Source: Cyclostephanos tholiformis
Taxonomy: Eukaryota; Bacillariophyta; Thalassiosirophyceae; Thalassiosirales; Thalassiosiraceae
Assembly: GCA_036939975.1 (NCBI GenBank)
Contig: JALLPB010000434.1
Span: 1-16,064, forward strand
Direction of reading: 5' to 3'
Length of the DNA: 16,064 nt
The notes beneath the pieces were generated by a model. That model searched no databases and was not told the DNA's origin. It worked only from the letters and a program-made list of their open reading frames with translations. Shown here piece after piece: positions 1 through 9,587 of the stretch. Every line of letters starts with the position of its first letter. Position 1 is the first letter of the stretch. Made by a program: the position numbers and the translations under genes.

Positions 1-1
1 A

Positions 2-2794
2 GTCGACAATTCCAAGAAGAAGAAGAAGAAGAGGCCCGAGGGTAGTAGTCACCACGGGGGGGGAGGGGGGGGGGGAGGAGGATATGCCCGCCCGTCGACG
101 TCGAGCGTGACGTCCAACGTCCTGTGCAACATCCACTCGAGTCCGTTGGCCCCGAACGAGTTCGATCTGACGTACGTGCCGCCGATATATCCCAAGACCG
201 ACGAGGATGGCATGTTCATATCGTTGGCGTTGCAGCGCAATTTCGTATTCGCGAACGCCCTGTCGGACGACGATAACTTGCGCAAGAGGGAATTGAAAAT
301 GGTCGTCGATAGCTTCGAATCTCACGTGGTACGGAGCTCGGGTGTCGTCATATTGAATCACGCGACGACCGGGGATTACTTTTACATCCTAAGGGCTGGG
401 AGCGTACGATATTACAGCGGGTACGTATCGTCCGGGGGGGGCGATGACATCGGGGCATTGTCCGGAAAGAAGTTGGGGGGGGGTACGTCGACGAGGGATA
501 AGAATCGCATAATAGGGTTGGCCAACAGGCCGGGTCAGTCGTTCGGAGAATTGTGCCTCCTGTACGATTGTCCGGCGAGCGCCGATTGCGTCAGCAGCGG
601 ACACGTCGACGACGACGTCGAGGTGCCGTGCGAGGACGGCAGCGCTTGCAGTTTCTGGCGCATACACAAGTCGACGTTTCGTCGCATACTCGCGCTCAGG
701 ACGATGAGGCGAGACGTTCGGTTGAGGGAGGCGTTGCAGAGGGTCGAGTGCTTCCGAGAGCTCGACGTCGAGTACCTCAGGAGGATCGGCGATGCCATGA
801 ACGCGCGCAACGTCGAGAGGGGCGAGGTACTGTACGAGGCGGGGGACGTTTGCGATACGTTTTACCTCATCGGGAGCGAGGGGAAGGTCCAGATTGGCAA
901 TCGCGCGTCGGGGAACGTCGTACTCGGTCCGGGGGAAGGATTCGCCCACGAGGCCATATCGTACGGACTTAGCGACGATCTAATCCTTCGTCAGGACGCG
1001 AAGGATTCGAAACAGTCGTCGTCGTCGAAGAAGCCGCCGCAGTCCGCGGTGATTACCAATCCTCCCAAACACGCATCGACCGCCATGGCGCTCGAACGCA
1101 CGGTCATACTCTCCATGAGCAAGGCGCACTTTCAACGTGTCGTGGGATCCCTCGAGGACGCCATCCTCCTCTCGCGCGATCGACGACTCCTCCGATCCGT
1201 GCCCCTCTTTCGCGATACCGACCTCGAGGACTTCGAATACGAATTGCTAACGGCATTGATCGAGAATGTCCGCATGCGCGTGAATAAGGAGATTTTCGTT
1301 GAGGGGGATCACATCGACGAACCGGCCCTGTACATCGTGCGCAGCGGTGCCGTGGAGGCGTTGAGCGAGGAGCATCCCAGATTGAATCGCGTAATTCAGG
1401 CGGGGGGGTACTTCGGCGAGGACACGCTAACGCCGGATGAAAACATGAGGTTCGGCGGTGCCAAAGGGGGGCACAAATATAGCGAGGAGACCGTGGACGT
1501 CATAACGGATGAAGTCGTACTCGGACGATTGACGTTGGCCAACATAGATAGCGTCATTCAGGATTTACATCGGCTCGGTTGTCGAAGAAAGAAGAATTAC
1601 AAACGCAAGGGAAAGAGCAAGGACGAGGATGAGCCGGTGGAGTCCTTGGACGACTTAGAGTTTCATCGGCTTTTTGGCGCGGGGACCTTCGGGCGGGTGT
1701 GGATTGTCTCGCCATTTGGACGGAAGGTACCATATGCCCTCAAAATCCAGTGCAAGCGCGAATTGCTGGATCAAAGACAGGCCGGGGGAGCTCAGCGCGA
1801 GCGCGCTGTCATGTCCAAGCTCGACCACCCCTTCGTGTGCAAGCTGGTCAATACCTTCCAAGACGAGGCATGCATATATATGCTTTTGCAATTCGTGCAG
1901 GGCGGCGAACTGTTGAATTTAATTCAGAGCACGGATCTGTATGGTGGTTTGCCGGAGAGTGCGGCGAAATTCTTTGCCGCTGGGATATTGGAAGGCCTAA
2001 CGCATATGCATCAGAGGCAAATTGTTTACAGGGATCTTAAGCCCGAGAACGTATTGCTAGATTGCGACGGATATGCCGTCATTGTCGATTTTGGATTTTG
2101 TGAGTTTGGAGCATTCTTTTCATTTCGCGTTGTCTTTTGTTACCCTACTCACAACATTCTCTGGTTGTTCTTTTTCAGCTAAAATTGTTACTGATAAGAC
2201 ATACACATTCTGCGGTACACCATTATACCTGGCACCGGAGATAATACTGCGTCGAGGTGAGCCCCTTTCTTCCTTTTTACATCAAATTCTACTTTTGACA
2301 TGTCTGGTTTATATTCCTTGTTATCATAATGCCGATTCTGAACAATAGGTCACGATCGCGGAGTTGACTATTGGGCTCTAGGATGTCTCGTGTATGAAAT
2401 GCTCTTTGGAGCAACGCCCTTCTACCTTCCTGGCATTGACCAAAAAGGATTATTCAAACGGATTGTGCGTGGGAAATGGAACATTCCCAAGGAACACAAC
2501 AAAATCAATCGATCAGCCATAGAATTCATATGGGGAATGTTGCAACGGCGTTCAGCGGAACGATTAGGATGTCTAGCCGGGGGTTACCGTGAGATTAAGA
2601 ACCACCCATGGCTGCAAGAAGTGAACTTTGGAAAGTTGATCAAGAAGAAGATCCAAGCCCCGTGGGTACCTGACGTTAAAGATCCACTAGATACATCGAA
2701 TTTTGAGTCCCTTGATGATGCTGAAGACGAGGACTTTTTGAAGGGCAAAGCTCCGTTAACTGCGAAGGAACAACTTGTCTTCTTGGATTTTTGA
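2..2794 (+). CDS. PKG-type protein kinase with three cyclic-nucleotide-binding-like modules (5' partial)
   Basis: Ser/Thr kinase of the AGC group fused behind regulatory modules, as in cGMP-dependent kinases. The frame is open to the window edge, so the true start lies upstream; residues here count from base 2. Exons: 2-2099, 2179-2256, 2349-2794, joined by GTGAGT/AG and GTGAGC/AG introns of 79 and 92 bases; about 873 residues are visible. Order: a Lys6 tract (residues 5-10), a Gly run, three CNB-like modules whose phosphate-binding cassettes lie near bases 536-590, 925-966 and 1398-1436, then the kinase. Kinase marks: GAGTFG loop from residue 559, Lys581 in YALKI, YRDLKPEN with Asp678, DFG from Asp696, and TFCGTPLYLAPE in exon 2. 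Exon 3 carries DYWALGCLVYEML and a PKA-like tail with DTSNFE, ending FLDF, like the FxxF end of PKA. All three cassettes lack the conserved Arg, so cyclic nucleotide control is doubtful. The kinase should be active; substrate unknown. Confidence 0.93.
2100..2178 (+). other. Intron 1 of the kinase gene
   Basis: GTGAGT donor directly after the DFGF codons and a pyrimidine-rich TTTTTCAG acceptor. Splicing restores DFGFSKIV, the expected AGC-kinase continuation, whereas reading through gives a non-kinase tail and a stop at 2182. The phase is 1. Confidence 0.92.
2257..2348 (+). other. Intron 2 of the kinase gene
   Basis: GTGAGC donor after IILRR and an AATAG acceptor. Splicing joins the APE region to HDRGVDYWALG, the canonical subdomain IX of protein kinases. 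The phase is 1. Confidence 0.92.
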
Positions 2795-3230
2795 TTCACT
2801 TGTAGATAAGTTATGCATTAACGAAGGACGAGCAGCAGTGGATTGCAGTTAGTAGGTGTCGTTAGATTTGCGATGCTTGCGTTTAGAGGAGTGGGTTTAG
2901 AGAGGTAATTTAAATGTGTAGCTGAGGCGACCTTGGACACAATGTGCTTGGTTTTATGGCTAGTAGACAAATGAGGGTGAACGGTAAGGATGTGGGTGTC
3001 AGGGTTGTAACTCCAATAAATGTTGGCGTGTAAAAGATATATCACATACTCGCACTATTGGCCAATTCACTTTTAGTACGCTAGTAAATAATGATGGTAA
3101 GATTTTTTCTTTGAGAGGGGCGAGCATCTTGCGCCAATTTGAGGTACTACTCCTTTTAAACATGCTTTACGAGACCTATTAACAAAAAAAAATCTAATAC
3201 ACCACATGGACATTCAACTCAATATAACGT
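2795..3230. other. Convergent intergenic region (3' ends of two genes)
   Basis: 436 bases between the stop codons of the kinase and of the 1891-residue gene. Base composition is close to balanced, unlike the CpG-rich flanks further out. An AATAAA at 3015-3020 on the plus strand is a candidate polyadenylation signal for the kinase. No canonical signal was seen for the minus gene. The short open frames here have no recognisable product. Confidence 0.6.
3015..3020 (+). terminator. Candidate polyadenylation signal of the kinase gene
   Basis: AATAAA hexamer 221 bases past the kinase stop codon, in the convergent intergenic region. The position is plausible for a 3' UTR, but a single hexamer is weak evidence and algal signals are often divergent. 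Confidence 0.3.
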
Positions 3231-6200
3231 TCAACGAGATATTTCTCTCCAACTCTTCTCACTGCGAAACCTGGCACTCTGTCCCTTCTCAAGAGCGGCT
3301 TTAGCGGCCATCTCACGCCACGCTCGAGGTTGCATTGGCACAGGGGACAGCGGTGCTTCCTCGCGTAAGTTAATTTCGGTAGGCTTGACGAGAGTGGTGG
3401 CTTTAAAAGGAAGGTGAGCCGATGGCGACGCAACATTTTCGCTATTCTCCTCGCCTCGGACAACTTTTGTGTGAATCTCTTCTTCCTCATCTTCACTGGA
3501 AGAAGATTCTTCATCACTCATCATTTTTCCAAGCAAGGAATTGAATGGGTCACAATCCGTAGTTTCCGAAACGTAGCTTGATGCATCAGACGTGCCTACC
3601 TTGACACTGCCGGGCGAGTTCGTTGTAGCCAACCCGGTGTATTTGGCCGCAAAAGAAACGCTCGTCTCGTCATTGCCATCTTCGAAAAACGTCAATTTCT
3701 CTTCTCTACTGTCTCGACTATAGCTCTTGGCAATTGCAATTGGCACAGACCGAATGTAGGTTGTTTGCAACACAGCCTTGTTTGGTGCACGCGCTCCGTT
3801 GCCGTTTGTAGTGCGACGGGTTTTCTTGAGACGGTAAGAATGATTGCGTTTCAGTCTGCCGTTCACGTCTGTTACGGCAACATTAGTGGAAGAGATCCTT
3901 TGTTGAATATCGCTGACTCGGTCCTTGACAAAACCCTTTCGAGTCTTTAATGCAGATTTAGGAACAGTCTTGTCCTGCGCAGGAGATCTCTTTTTACTGT
4001 TGGACACGCTCTTGGATGGAGAAGATGGACCGTTATTCGATGCTACGATATTATCAGGAAAGGATACTTCACTAGCAGCCGCATTCATTTCTCTCTCTGG
4101 AAACGGTGTCCTGGGTAATGTTTTCTTAGTGACAGCATTGGTCACAAGTGGCGTGTTCATTTCTGGAATCTCTTCTAAAGATGGAAATGTTTCACCAGAC
4201 TCGTCGCAACCCTTGTTCAGACAGCTGACATCTTCCAAAGATGCATCAGTTGTAAACTTTTGGAGAATATAATGGAAAGGGAATTCACGATCCTCAGTCA
4301 GGGATGACATTACTTGCTTCTTGGTTGAGGCCTCAACCACTTCAGCAGTTCTGATCGACGAATGTGAATAACTCTGTCGAATCACTAACGCTTCAACCTC
4401 CTCCTCGCGATTGACTCCCTTTTTTGTCTTGACAGAGGGGAGCATGGTAATGGATGGCTTGGCAGTGCCTCCTTTCACCGATGCACGCTCTTTGGCTCGA
4501 ACGTTTGGATCGGCACGCCCCATATTGTTCGGCGAAAAGAGAAATGATCCATTTTTGGCAGCCTGGCGCGTAAGCGGAGGTCCGTCAGGGGATAGAATGG
4601 GTGTGCCAATGCCCATATCATTGTCAACCACAGGCTTGACTTCGTTGCTTCCCATCGTCAAAGCATCCTCAGGCAAGGATGCGATCTCTTTCTTGGTCCC
4701 TGCATGAGCGCTCGAGATCGTGGCAACGGTGTTGTCGCCAAAGGTTGACACCTGGTGAATTACCGTGCATCCATCATGGTAAAGAGTTTCATCTTCGTCC
4801 CCCGAGTCGCATACCAGCGAGCCAGGTAAAAGATTGGCGCTAGATGCGTCCGTCGATGGCCGAAACACGCGGGATACATTGTTCTGATCAACATTTTGGG
4901 GCGTGAGGATGATCTTGCCATCGAATTCGACGGCATCCATGATCTCTATCGTGGCGCCCCCCTTCTCGTTAGTGAAAAGGCAAGAGAGGTTGTTTGGCTT
5001 GAACCCCGACGCGGAAGCATTGCCATCCTTGTTGGGACACTCTGAAATTGCGTTCATAATCTCGCGAATTGGATCAGGCTTCCCATCCACGGTGCTAATA
5101 ACTTGGAAATTTTCACCGGTGCCATCATCTTTGGGAGTTACCAAAAGCAAAATACTGTCTTCATCGTCTTTGACCTGTGCACGTCGCATTGCTTCCGCGA
5201 GATAACTGACTGCATCGTCCTCCCCAGTGGGTAGGGGCATGCGTTCTGGTGGAGCTGGTAAGGAATCATATTCACCATCGCTGCTCTCTGGAGAACCTCG
5301 ATTGCAATAATTTACAGCACCATACATGAGCTGCTGAGCTGTGCTTGGCGAATCAATCCTGGGTGGAACCGCGCCGATGATACGGTTCGTACAGCTGCCA
5401 GTCATGATGCTTGATGTAATCGACAATACCGACTCAGCTGATGGTGATCCTGTTATCTTATAGTCTGGCCTAGGTTGTGAAACTATGTAGCCACTTCCGT
5501 TCTCGATTGATGCCTTCACACCCTCCTCCCCATCCTTCTTCTTCCATGGATAGAATAGCATCTTCTTGGCGACCTTCGATAACTTCTTCTTGATTCGAAC
5601 GAGAATGATGCGACCCTTCAGCTCCCGTTTGCCTGAGGTGGGAACTTTTGCCTTGGGAGGAACGGCCCAGTTCGAATACATAGACAGATCAGTAGATGTA
5701 GAAGGGTGCGCATACAGCTCCTGGGAGCCATCGCCAACCATCCTCACTGGAGGCTTGTGTGATAAGTCCGCTGACTCAGATGGGTGCAGGGTATGATTGT
5801 CTCCAAGATCAGCTGGCTTCTCCCAATGATAAATTTGGTCACCGTCTTTCATATTGAAAAGGACTTGCTTGTTCATCGCCTTGAACTCGGTGAATGTCAA
5901 AGGGCGCTCGCCCTTCTTGACCGAGTACGGAGTTTCAAAAACCTTTTTTGTTTGCTGCAGATTGTTGCCGCTGATGACGGCGTCGGTGATGGCTTTAGCG
6001 AAGGATGCTAACGAATCATCCTCCCCGGAAGATTTCGCGATGACGGGAGGTTCTTGGGGTGGCTTGCTGTTTTGGTATACGTCGAAGTCTTCAATCTTAG
6101 TTGTGCGGAGCTCAGCTGGAGATGGAGTCCAATGTTTGGCGTCATTGACCAAAGCTTCTTCATCGTCGTTACTTGCATCCTCGACCAAAATGGGTTCACG

Positions 6201-8906
6201 AGTTTCTGTTACGATTCTATCTGTTTCGATTTCCTCCGGAGAATCGAATCCGACACGAAGGTCTCCGACGAAGAAGGTGTCCGCCCCGGTCGACGTGGGC
6301 GTGATGAGATCAACACCCTCCTTATCCCCCTCCTCGTCGTTCAACAAACCTCCCATGTAGACGTCGTCAACATTCGCGCATTCGTCATCTTCGCTCTCCT
6401 CCCAGTTCTCGCGTTCAAGCATGTCACCCATGCAAATGTCACCGGCGCACATGGTCGTATCCAAATAGTTGTCGGGGGCGTCCTCGTCCATGTAGTTTTC
6501 GGGCACCGCCACCCACATGGACGCGTTATGAAGGCGGTCGTAAATCTCTTCCTCGTCCTTGCTTTCGACCTCCTCATCCTCTTCACGAGCTCCGTCCTCT
6601 CTCCTTCCCTTGTTTACGACGTGCGCCAGATCGTCGTCATCGTAGTTGAATCTGCGAACGCCGATGCCGTCCTTCTTGGCAGCGACAGGGGCAGCAGCTG
6701 CCACGGTGGCATTCGTAGGCGTTTCCCTACCCTGCCTGAGCGCCCACATCTCCTCGACGTTCACCTCCTCCCCGTTAATGGTGGCCGTTTCCTCGTCGAC
6801 GTCAACGGGATTGCTTATCCTGCGCGATTCTCGGGATATCTCGGCATTATTGTGCTTGGCCCCGGCGACGTCGGCAGGGGATGCTGCTCCTCCTCCGGCG
6901 ATCGGGAGAAAGCCGGCGCGTTCCTCCCAATCGTCGTGCACTACCAACACGCGAGGGATGCCCCCCGGGAGGTACTCCAGCGAGTCAGGATGGGAATATG
7001 GCAGGTCGCACCGGCCAGCGACGATCGCGCCCACGAGGCAAGCGGGCGTATTCGCATCGCAGTAGGCGGCGTGCGGGGGCGCCGCGCCATTCGCCGCGAC
7101 CCCGGCGTATCCGCGACCTCCCCCCCCATCCTCGTTCATGGGCGTCCTGACGACGTCGTAGTTAGGATCGTAGACGTAGTCGGCGTACCTACGATCATCG
7201 TCATGCTGCCGTGGCTGCCGGTGGACCGCGGTGACGTTGCTCCTCGCGGGGGTTTTGGCATTGTGCGCCACGAGGTCCTTCGCGAATGCATTCGCGCCAT
7301 CGACGCCGCGTCTAGTAACGTCGACGACATTCTTGGCCGCGTTCGCGATGCCCGTGCTCACCTTCGGCGCCACGTCGCGGAATACTACCTCGTTCGCGCT
7401 CTCTACTCCCCTCTTTGTGACCTTGACGGCATGGGAGATGCCCGTCGATATCCTCGGGGCAACGTCCCTGGTAATGACGTCCGCCGCGCCTCCCACGGCT
7501 GTCCTCGTCGCGGCCTCGAACTGTCGACGAACTGGCAAGCCACCATCGCCGCTCTCGCGACGATCGTTCGATCCATTGTTGTCGACGATGGAGGCCAATG
7601 GCGATGTTGATTGGGGCGTCCTCCCCCCGCCCCCACCTCCCGCCGCCACCGCGACATCCTTCGCGGTATCCAGGCTGAACTTCTGCTTCGTAACGCTGCC
7701 GGTGTTCGCGTCGCTGCAATAGAAGCTCATCTCGTCCATATCCTTCGAGTTGATGTTCAGGATGTCGCGTATCCTGTGCAACCCCTCGGACGTCATCTTG
7801 ACTACGCCCTTGGTCGTGAGCGTCGTCCTGCTCCCGCCGCCGCCGCTGACCCTCCCCCCCCCGACTCTCGAGGAGGAGCCGCTGTTCCGACGACGGATCT
7901 CGTCGATGACCGCCCTATTGGATCCACCATTTCCCCCGCCCGTGTTGGAGACTAGAGCCGTGCTCGTCGAATGGCCGAACATTTCGTTTTTGTTGCAACC
8001 GATGTTCTCGACCCTCCCCGCGTCGCTCGCGATCGAGGAGCGCGGCGCTCCGCCCCCCGACAGGGCCCCGACCAACTCGATGGCATCCCTCTTCCCTGCG
8101 CGATGGTTCGAGTACCTAGCCTCGTGTTCCATCCTCAACCTGCGACTCTCGTCCCTCAACCTCTCGTAGTCGTCGTGCGACATGGAAGCGGATATCGACC
8201 GCAGGTGCTCCCCGATCACGCTCGCCGCGGTCGTCATCGTCGTCGTGGAGAAGGAGCCGCTCGCGACCGGTAGTGGCGGCCTCGCCGCCACCGACGCCGA
8301 CGTCGTTCCCCCCCCGTCCTCGGGGGGGGTGGCATTGGTCCCGAACGAGCCGATGGATCTCAACGCCCGTGTAACGGATTCGTACGACCTCTCGATGCCG
8401 GTGGTACCGTTCGTCGTCGACGACGGAGGACCGGACGCCGCGGTTGCGAATGTCCTTCGACCTACCCCGCCGTGCGAGGTGCCGCATTCGCCCCGTGGCG
8501 ATGACATCGCCCCGCGAATCGACTCGTAGCTCCTCTCGATCCCGGTCCTCCTAGTTGCCCCATCTCCTCCCCGATCGGTATTCGTTCGTCGTTGTCGTTG
8601 ACCCTCCCCCCGCTCCTGCCGCCTTTGCTGCATCTCCCGAAGGTGTCCGTGCTCCCGATGCTGCATGTGTCGTCGTCCTCTCAGGGAGGAGGACGAGGAG
8701 GACGAAGACGAACGTGACGTCGTATTATTCGTGATTACTCGCGGGGAGGGTCGCGACGACGAATACGACGACTTGGACGAGCGTGCCGATGACATCCCGT
8801 GGGTGGCAGTCGACGTTAGGCCCTGCTTCCGCGTCAGGGATTGGTACGGACGCTGGGGATTGAGATTCTCGCCGCATGCGTTGGAGGAGGATGGGGATGG
8901 CGCCAT
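3231..8906 (-). CDS. Large disordered protein of unknown function, 1891 residues, novel family member
   Basis: One uninterrupted frame from the ATG at 8906 to the TGA at 3231. I recognise no known domain, signal peptide or membrane segment. The first 400 residues are Ser/Arg/Gly-rich; GIERSYES occurs at residues 122 and 170. Residues 480-544 hold two related units beginning RDVAP(R/K)(I/V)STGI, each followed by an amphipathic, alternately basic stretch. The middle is acidic. A basic block (GRIILVRIKKKLSKVAKKM) lies in the C-terminal half. Near the C-terminus are RVSDIQQRI (1663-1671) and RSVPIAIAKSYS (1719-1730), then a Ser run followed by Glu/Asp, typical of CK2 substrates. Four short motifs recur in the same order in the divergent neighbour at 9588, so the two are probably paralogues. 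Its 3' half is close to balanced in composition and its 5' half strongly CpG-rich. A scaffold or cytoskeletal role is possible but unproven. Antisense frames up to 518 codons are shadows of the GC-rich part. Confidence 0.88.
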   Translation of the reverse strand: MAPSPSSSNACGENLNPQRPYQSLTRKQGLTSTATHGMSSARSSKSSYSSSRPSPRVITNNTTSRSSSSSSSSSLRGRRHMQHREHGHLREMQQRRQERGEGQRQRRTNTDRGGDGATRRTGIERSYESIRGAMSSPRGECGTSHGGVGRRTFATAASGPPSSTTNGTTGIERSYESVTRALRSIGSFGTNATPPEDGGGTTSASVAARPPLPVASGSFSTTTMTTAASVIGEHLRSISASMSHDDYERLRDESRRLRMEHEARYSNHRAGKRDAIELVGALSGGGAPRSSIASDAGRVENIGCNKNEMFGHSTSTALVSNTGGGNGGSNRAVIDEIRRRNSGSSSRVGGGRVSGGGGSRTTLTTKGVVKMTSEGLHRIRDILNINSKDMDEMSFYCSDANTGSVTKQKFSLDTAKDVAVAAGGGGGGRTPQSTSPLASIVDNNGSNDRRESGDGGLPVRRQFEAATRTAVGGAADVITRDVAPRISTGISHAVKVTKRGVESANEVVFRDVAPKVSTGIANAAKNVVDVTRRGVDGANAFAKDLVAHNAKTPARSNVTAVHRQPRQHDDDRRYADYVYDPNYDVVRTPMNEDGGGGRGYAGVAANGAAPPHAAYCDANTPACLVGAIVAGRCDLPYSHPDSLEYLPGGIPRVLVVHDDWEERAGFLPIAGGGAASPADVAGAKHNNAEISRESRRISNPVDVDEETATINGEEVNVEEMWALRQGRETPTNATVAAAAPVAAKKDGIGVRRFNYDDDDLAHVVNKGRREDGAREEDEEVESKDEEEIYDRLHNASMWVAVPENYMDEDAPDNYLDTTMCAGDICMGDMLERENWEESEDDECANVDDVYMGGLLNDEEGDKEGVDLITPTSTGADTFFVGDLRVGFDSPEEIETDRIVTETREPILVEDASNDDEEALVNDAKHWTPSPAELRTTKIEDFDVYQNSKPPQEPPVIAKSSGEDDSLASFAKAITDAVISGNNLQQTKKVFETPYSVKKGERPLTFTEFKAMNKQVLFNMKDGDQIYHWEKPADLGDNHTLHPSESADLSHKPPVRMVGDGSQELYAHPSTSTDLSMYSNWAVPPKAKVPTSGKRELKGRIILVRIKKKLSKVAKKMLFYPWKKKDGEEGVKASIENGSGYIVSQPRPDYKITGSPSAESVLSITSSIMTGSCTNRIIGAVPPRIDSPSTAQQLMYGAVNYCNRGSPESSDGEYDSLPAPPERMPLPTGEDDAVSYLAEAMRRAQVKDDEDSILLLVTPKDDGTGENFQVISTVDGKPDPIREIMNAISECPNKDGNASASGFKPNNLSCLFTNEKGGATIEIMDAVEFDGKIILTPQNVDQNNVSRVFRPSTDASSANLLPGSLVCDSGDEDETLYHDGCTVIHQVSTFGDNTVATISSAHAGTKKEIASLPEDALTMGSNEVKPVVDNDMGIGTPILSPDGPPLTRQAAKNGSFLFSPNNMGRADPNVRAKERASVKGGTAKPSITMLPSVKTKKGVNREEEVEALVIRQSYSHSSIRTAEVVEASTKKQVMSSLTEDREFPFHYILQKFTTDASLEDVSCLNKGCDESGETFPSLEEIPEMNTPLVTNAVTKKTLPRTPFPEREMNAAASEVSFPDNIVASNNGPSSPSKSVSNSKKRSPAQDKTVPKSALKTRKGFVKDRVSDIQQRISSTNVAVTDVNGRLKRNHSYRLKKTRRTTNGNGARAPNKAVLQTTYIRSVPIAIAKSYSRDSREEKLTFFEDGNDETSVSFAAKYTGLATTNSPGSVKVGTSDASSYVSETTDCDPFNSLLGKMMSDEESSSSEDEEEEIHTKVVRGEENSENVASPSAHLPFKATTLVKPTEINLREEAPLSPVPMQPRAWREMAAKAALEKGQSARFRSEKSWREISR
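7275..7469 (-). repeat. Imperfect tandem protein repeat inside the 1891-residue protein
   Basis: Two units of 30 and about 34 residues start at residues 480 and 510 with RDVAPRISTGI and RDVAPKVSTGI. Each continues into a basic helix-like stretch (VTKRGVESAN and VTRRGVDGAN). The sequence just before residue 480 looks like the end of a third, degenerate unit. The spacing and alternating Val/Ala and Lys/Arg residues suggest an amphipathic helix. Confidence 0.7.
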
Positions 8907-9587
8907 GATTCGTTTGTTTGTTTTATTTTTTTATTATTTTCGTTTCAATAATAATAGGCCGCCTTCTCCCCTCGCCGCACTCTCACTCCACCACCGGGAG
9001 CTCCGATCTCCTCTATATATTATTTGTTTTCGGTCGGCTCACTCTCTCTCTCCTTTTTGTCTCTTAATTTGTTGTATTTTTTTAATGAATTCATCGATAA
9101 AATCCACGTTTGATTTGTTTTCCTTTTCATTCGTTGAAATTCAGCTCAGCATCATCGCTCCTTCATTTTTTTTTTTTTCAAACGGTCTCGTTCCATCGAT
9201 CATCGCATCGCATCGTGGGAGGGATATATATATATGAATTCCTACTTAAATAGAAGGATGTTATGACGGAACAGATTCGAAGGAAAGTGGGAAACTCGCG
9301 AGGATGGGAAAAAAGATTTCTCTCGTCGATGATTTTCGTTCCGAGAGGCCGATATGAGAGGAATTTGCCTCCGGATCCGGCACCATGCCATGATAGAGGG
9401 TATACCATACCGCCGCAAACGAAGCACATCCCGGCCGGGGCCAAAAAAAGGAACATCACGCACACAACATCATACGCGACACGATAAATCCCCCCCCAAA
9501 ATCCCCAAATCTCCCATCCAACAATGAATAATATATATAATAAATAGTGGCCGATAAAAAGAGTACAAAGCAAGGTCGAAATTAATC
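8907..9587. promoter_or_regulatory. Divergent promoter region between the two novel-family genes
   Basis: 681 bases between two start codons that face away from each other. Directly upstream of the minus gene lies a T-rich tract, with TATATAT at 9014-9020 and a CT repeat near 9043-9053. An alternating AT stretch sits at about 9224-9235 and another near 9531-9541, about 50 bases before the plus-gene ATG. These are TATA-like, but AT runs are common and no start site can be fixed. I see no conserved gene inside. Confidence 0.5.

Noticed and set aside
389..949. A 186-codon minus-strand frame over the kinase
   Set aside because: It is the antisense shadow of the first cyclic-nucleotide-binding modules and resembles no known protein.
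6054..7610. A 518-codon plus-strand open frame antisense to the 1891-residue gene
   Set aside because: GC-rich, CpG-rich coding sequence lacks stops on the other strand. It has no recognisable domain, and the minus frame runs uninterrupted for 5.7 kb and carries motifs shared with a paralogue.
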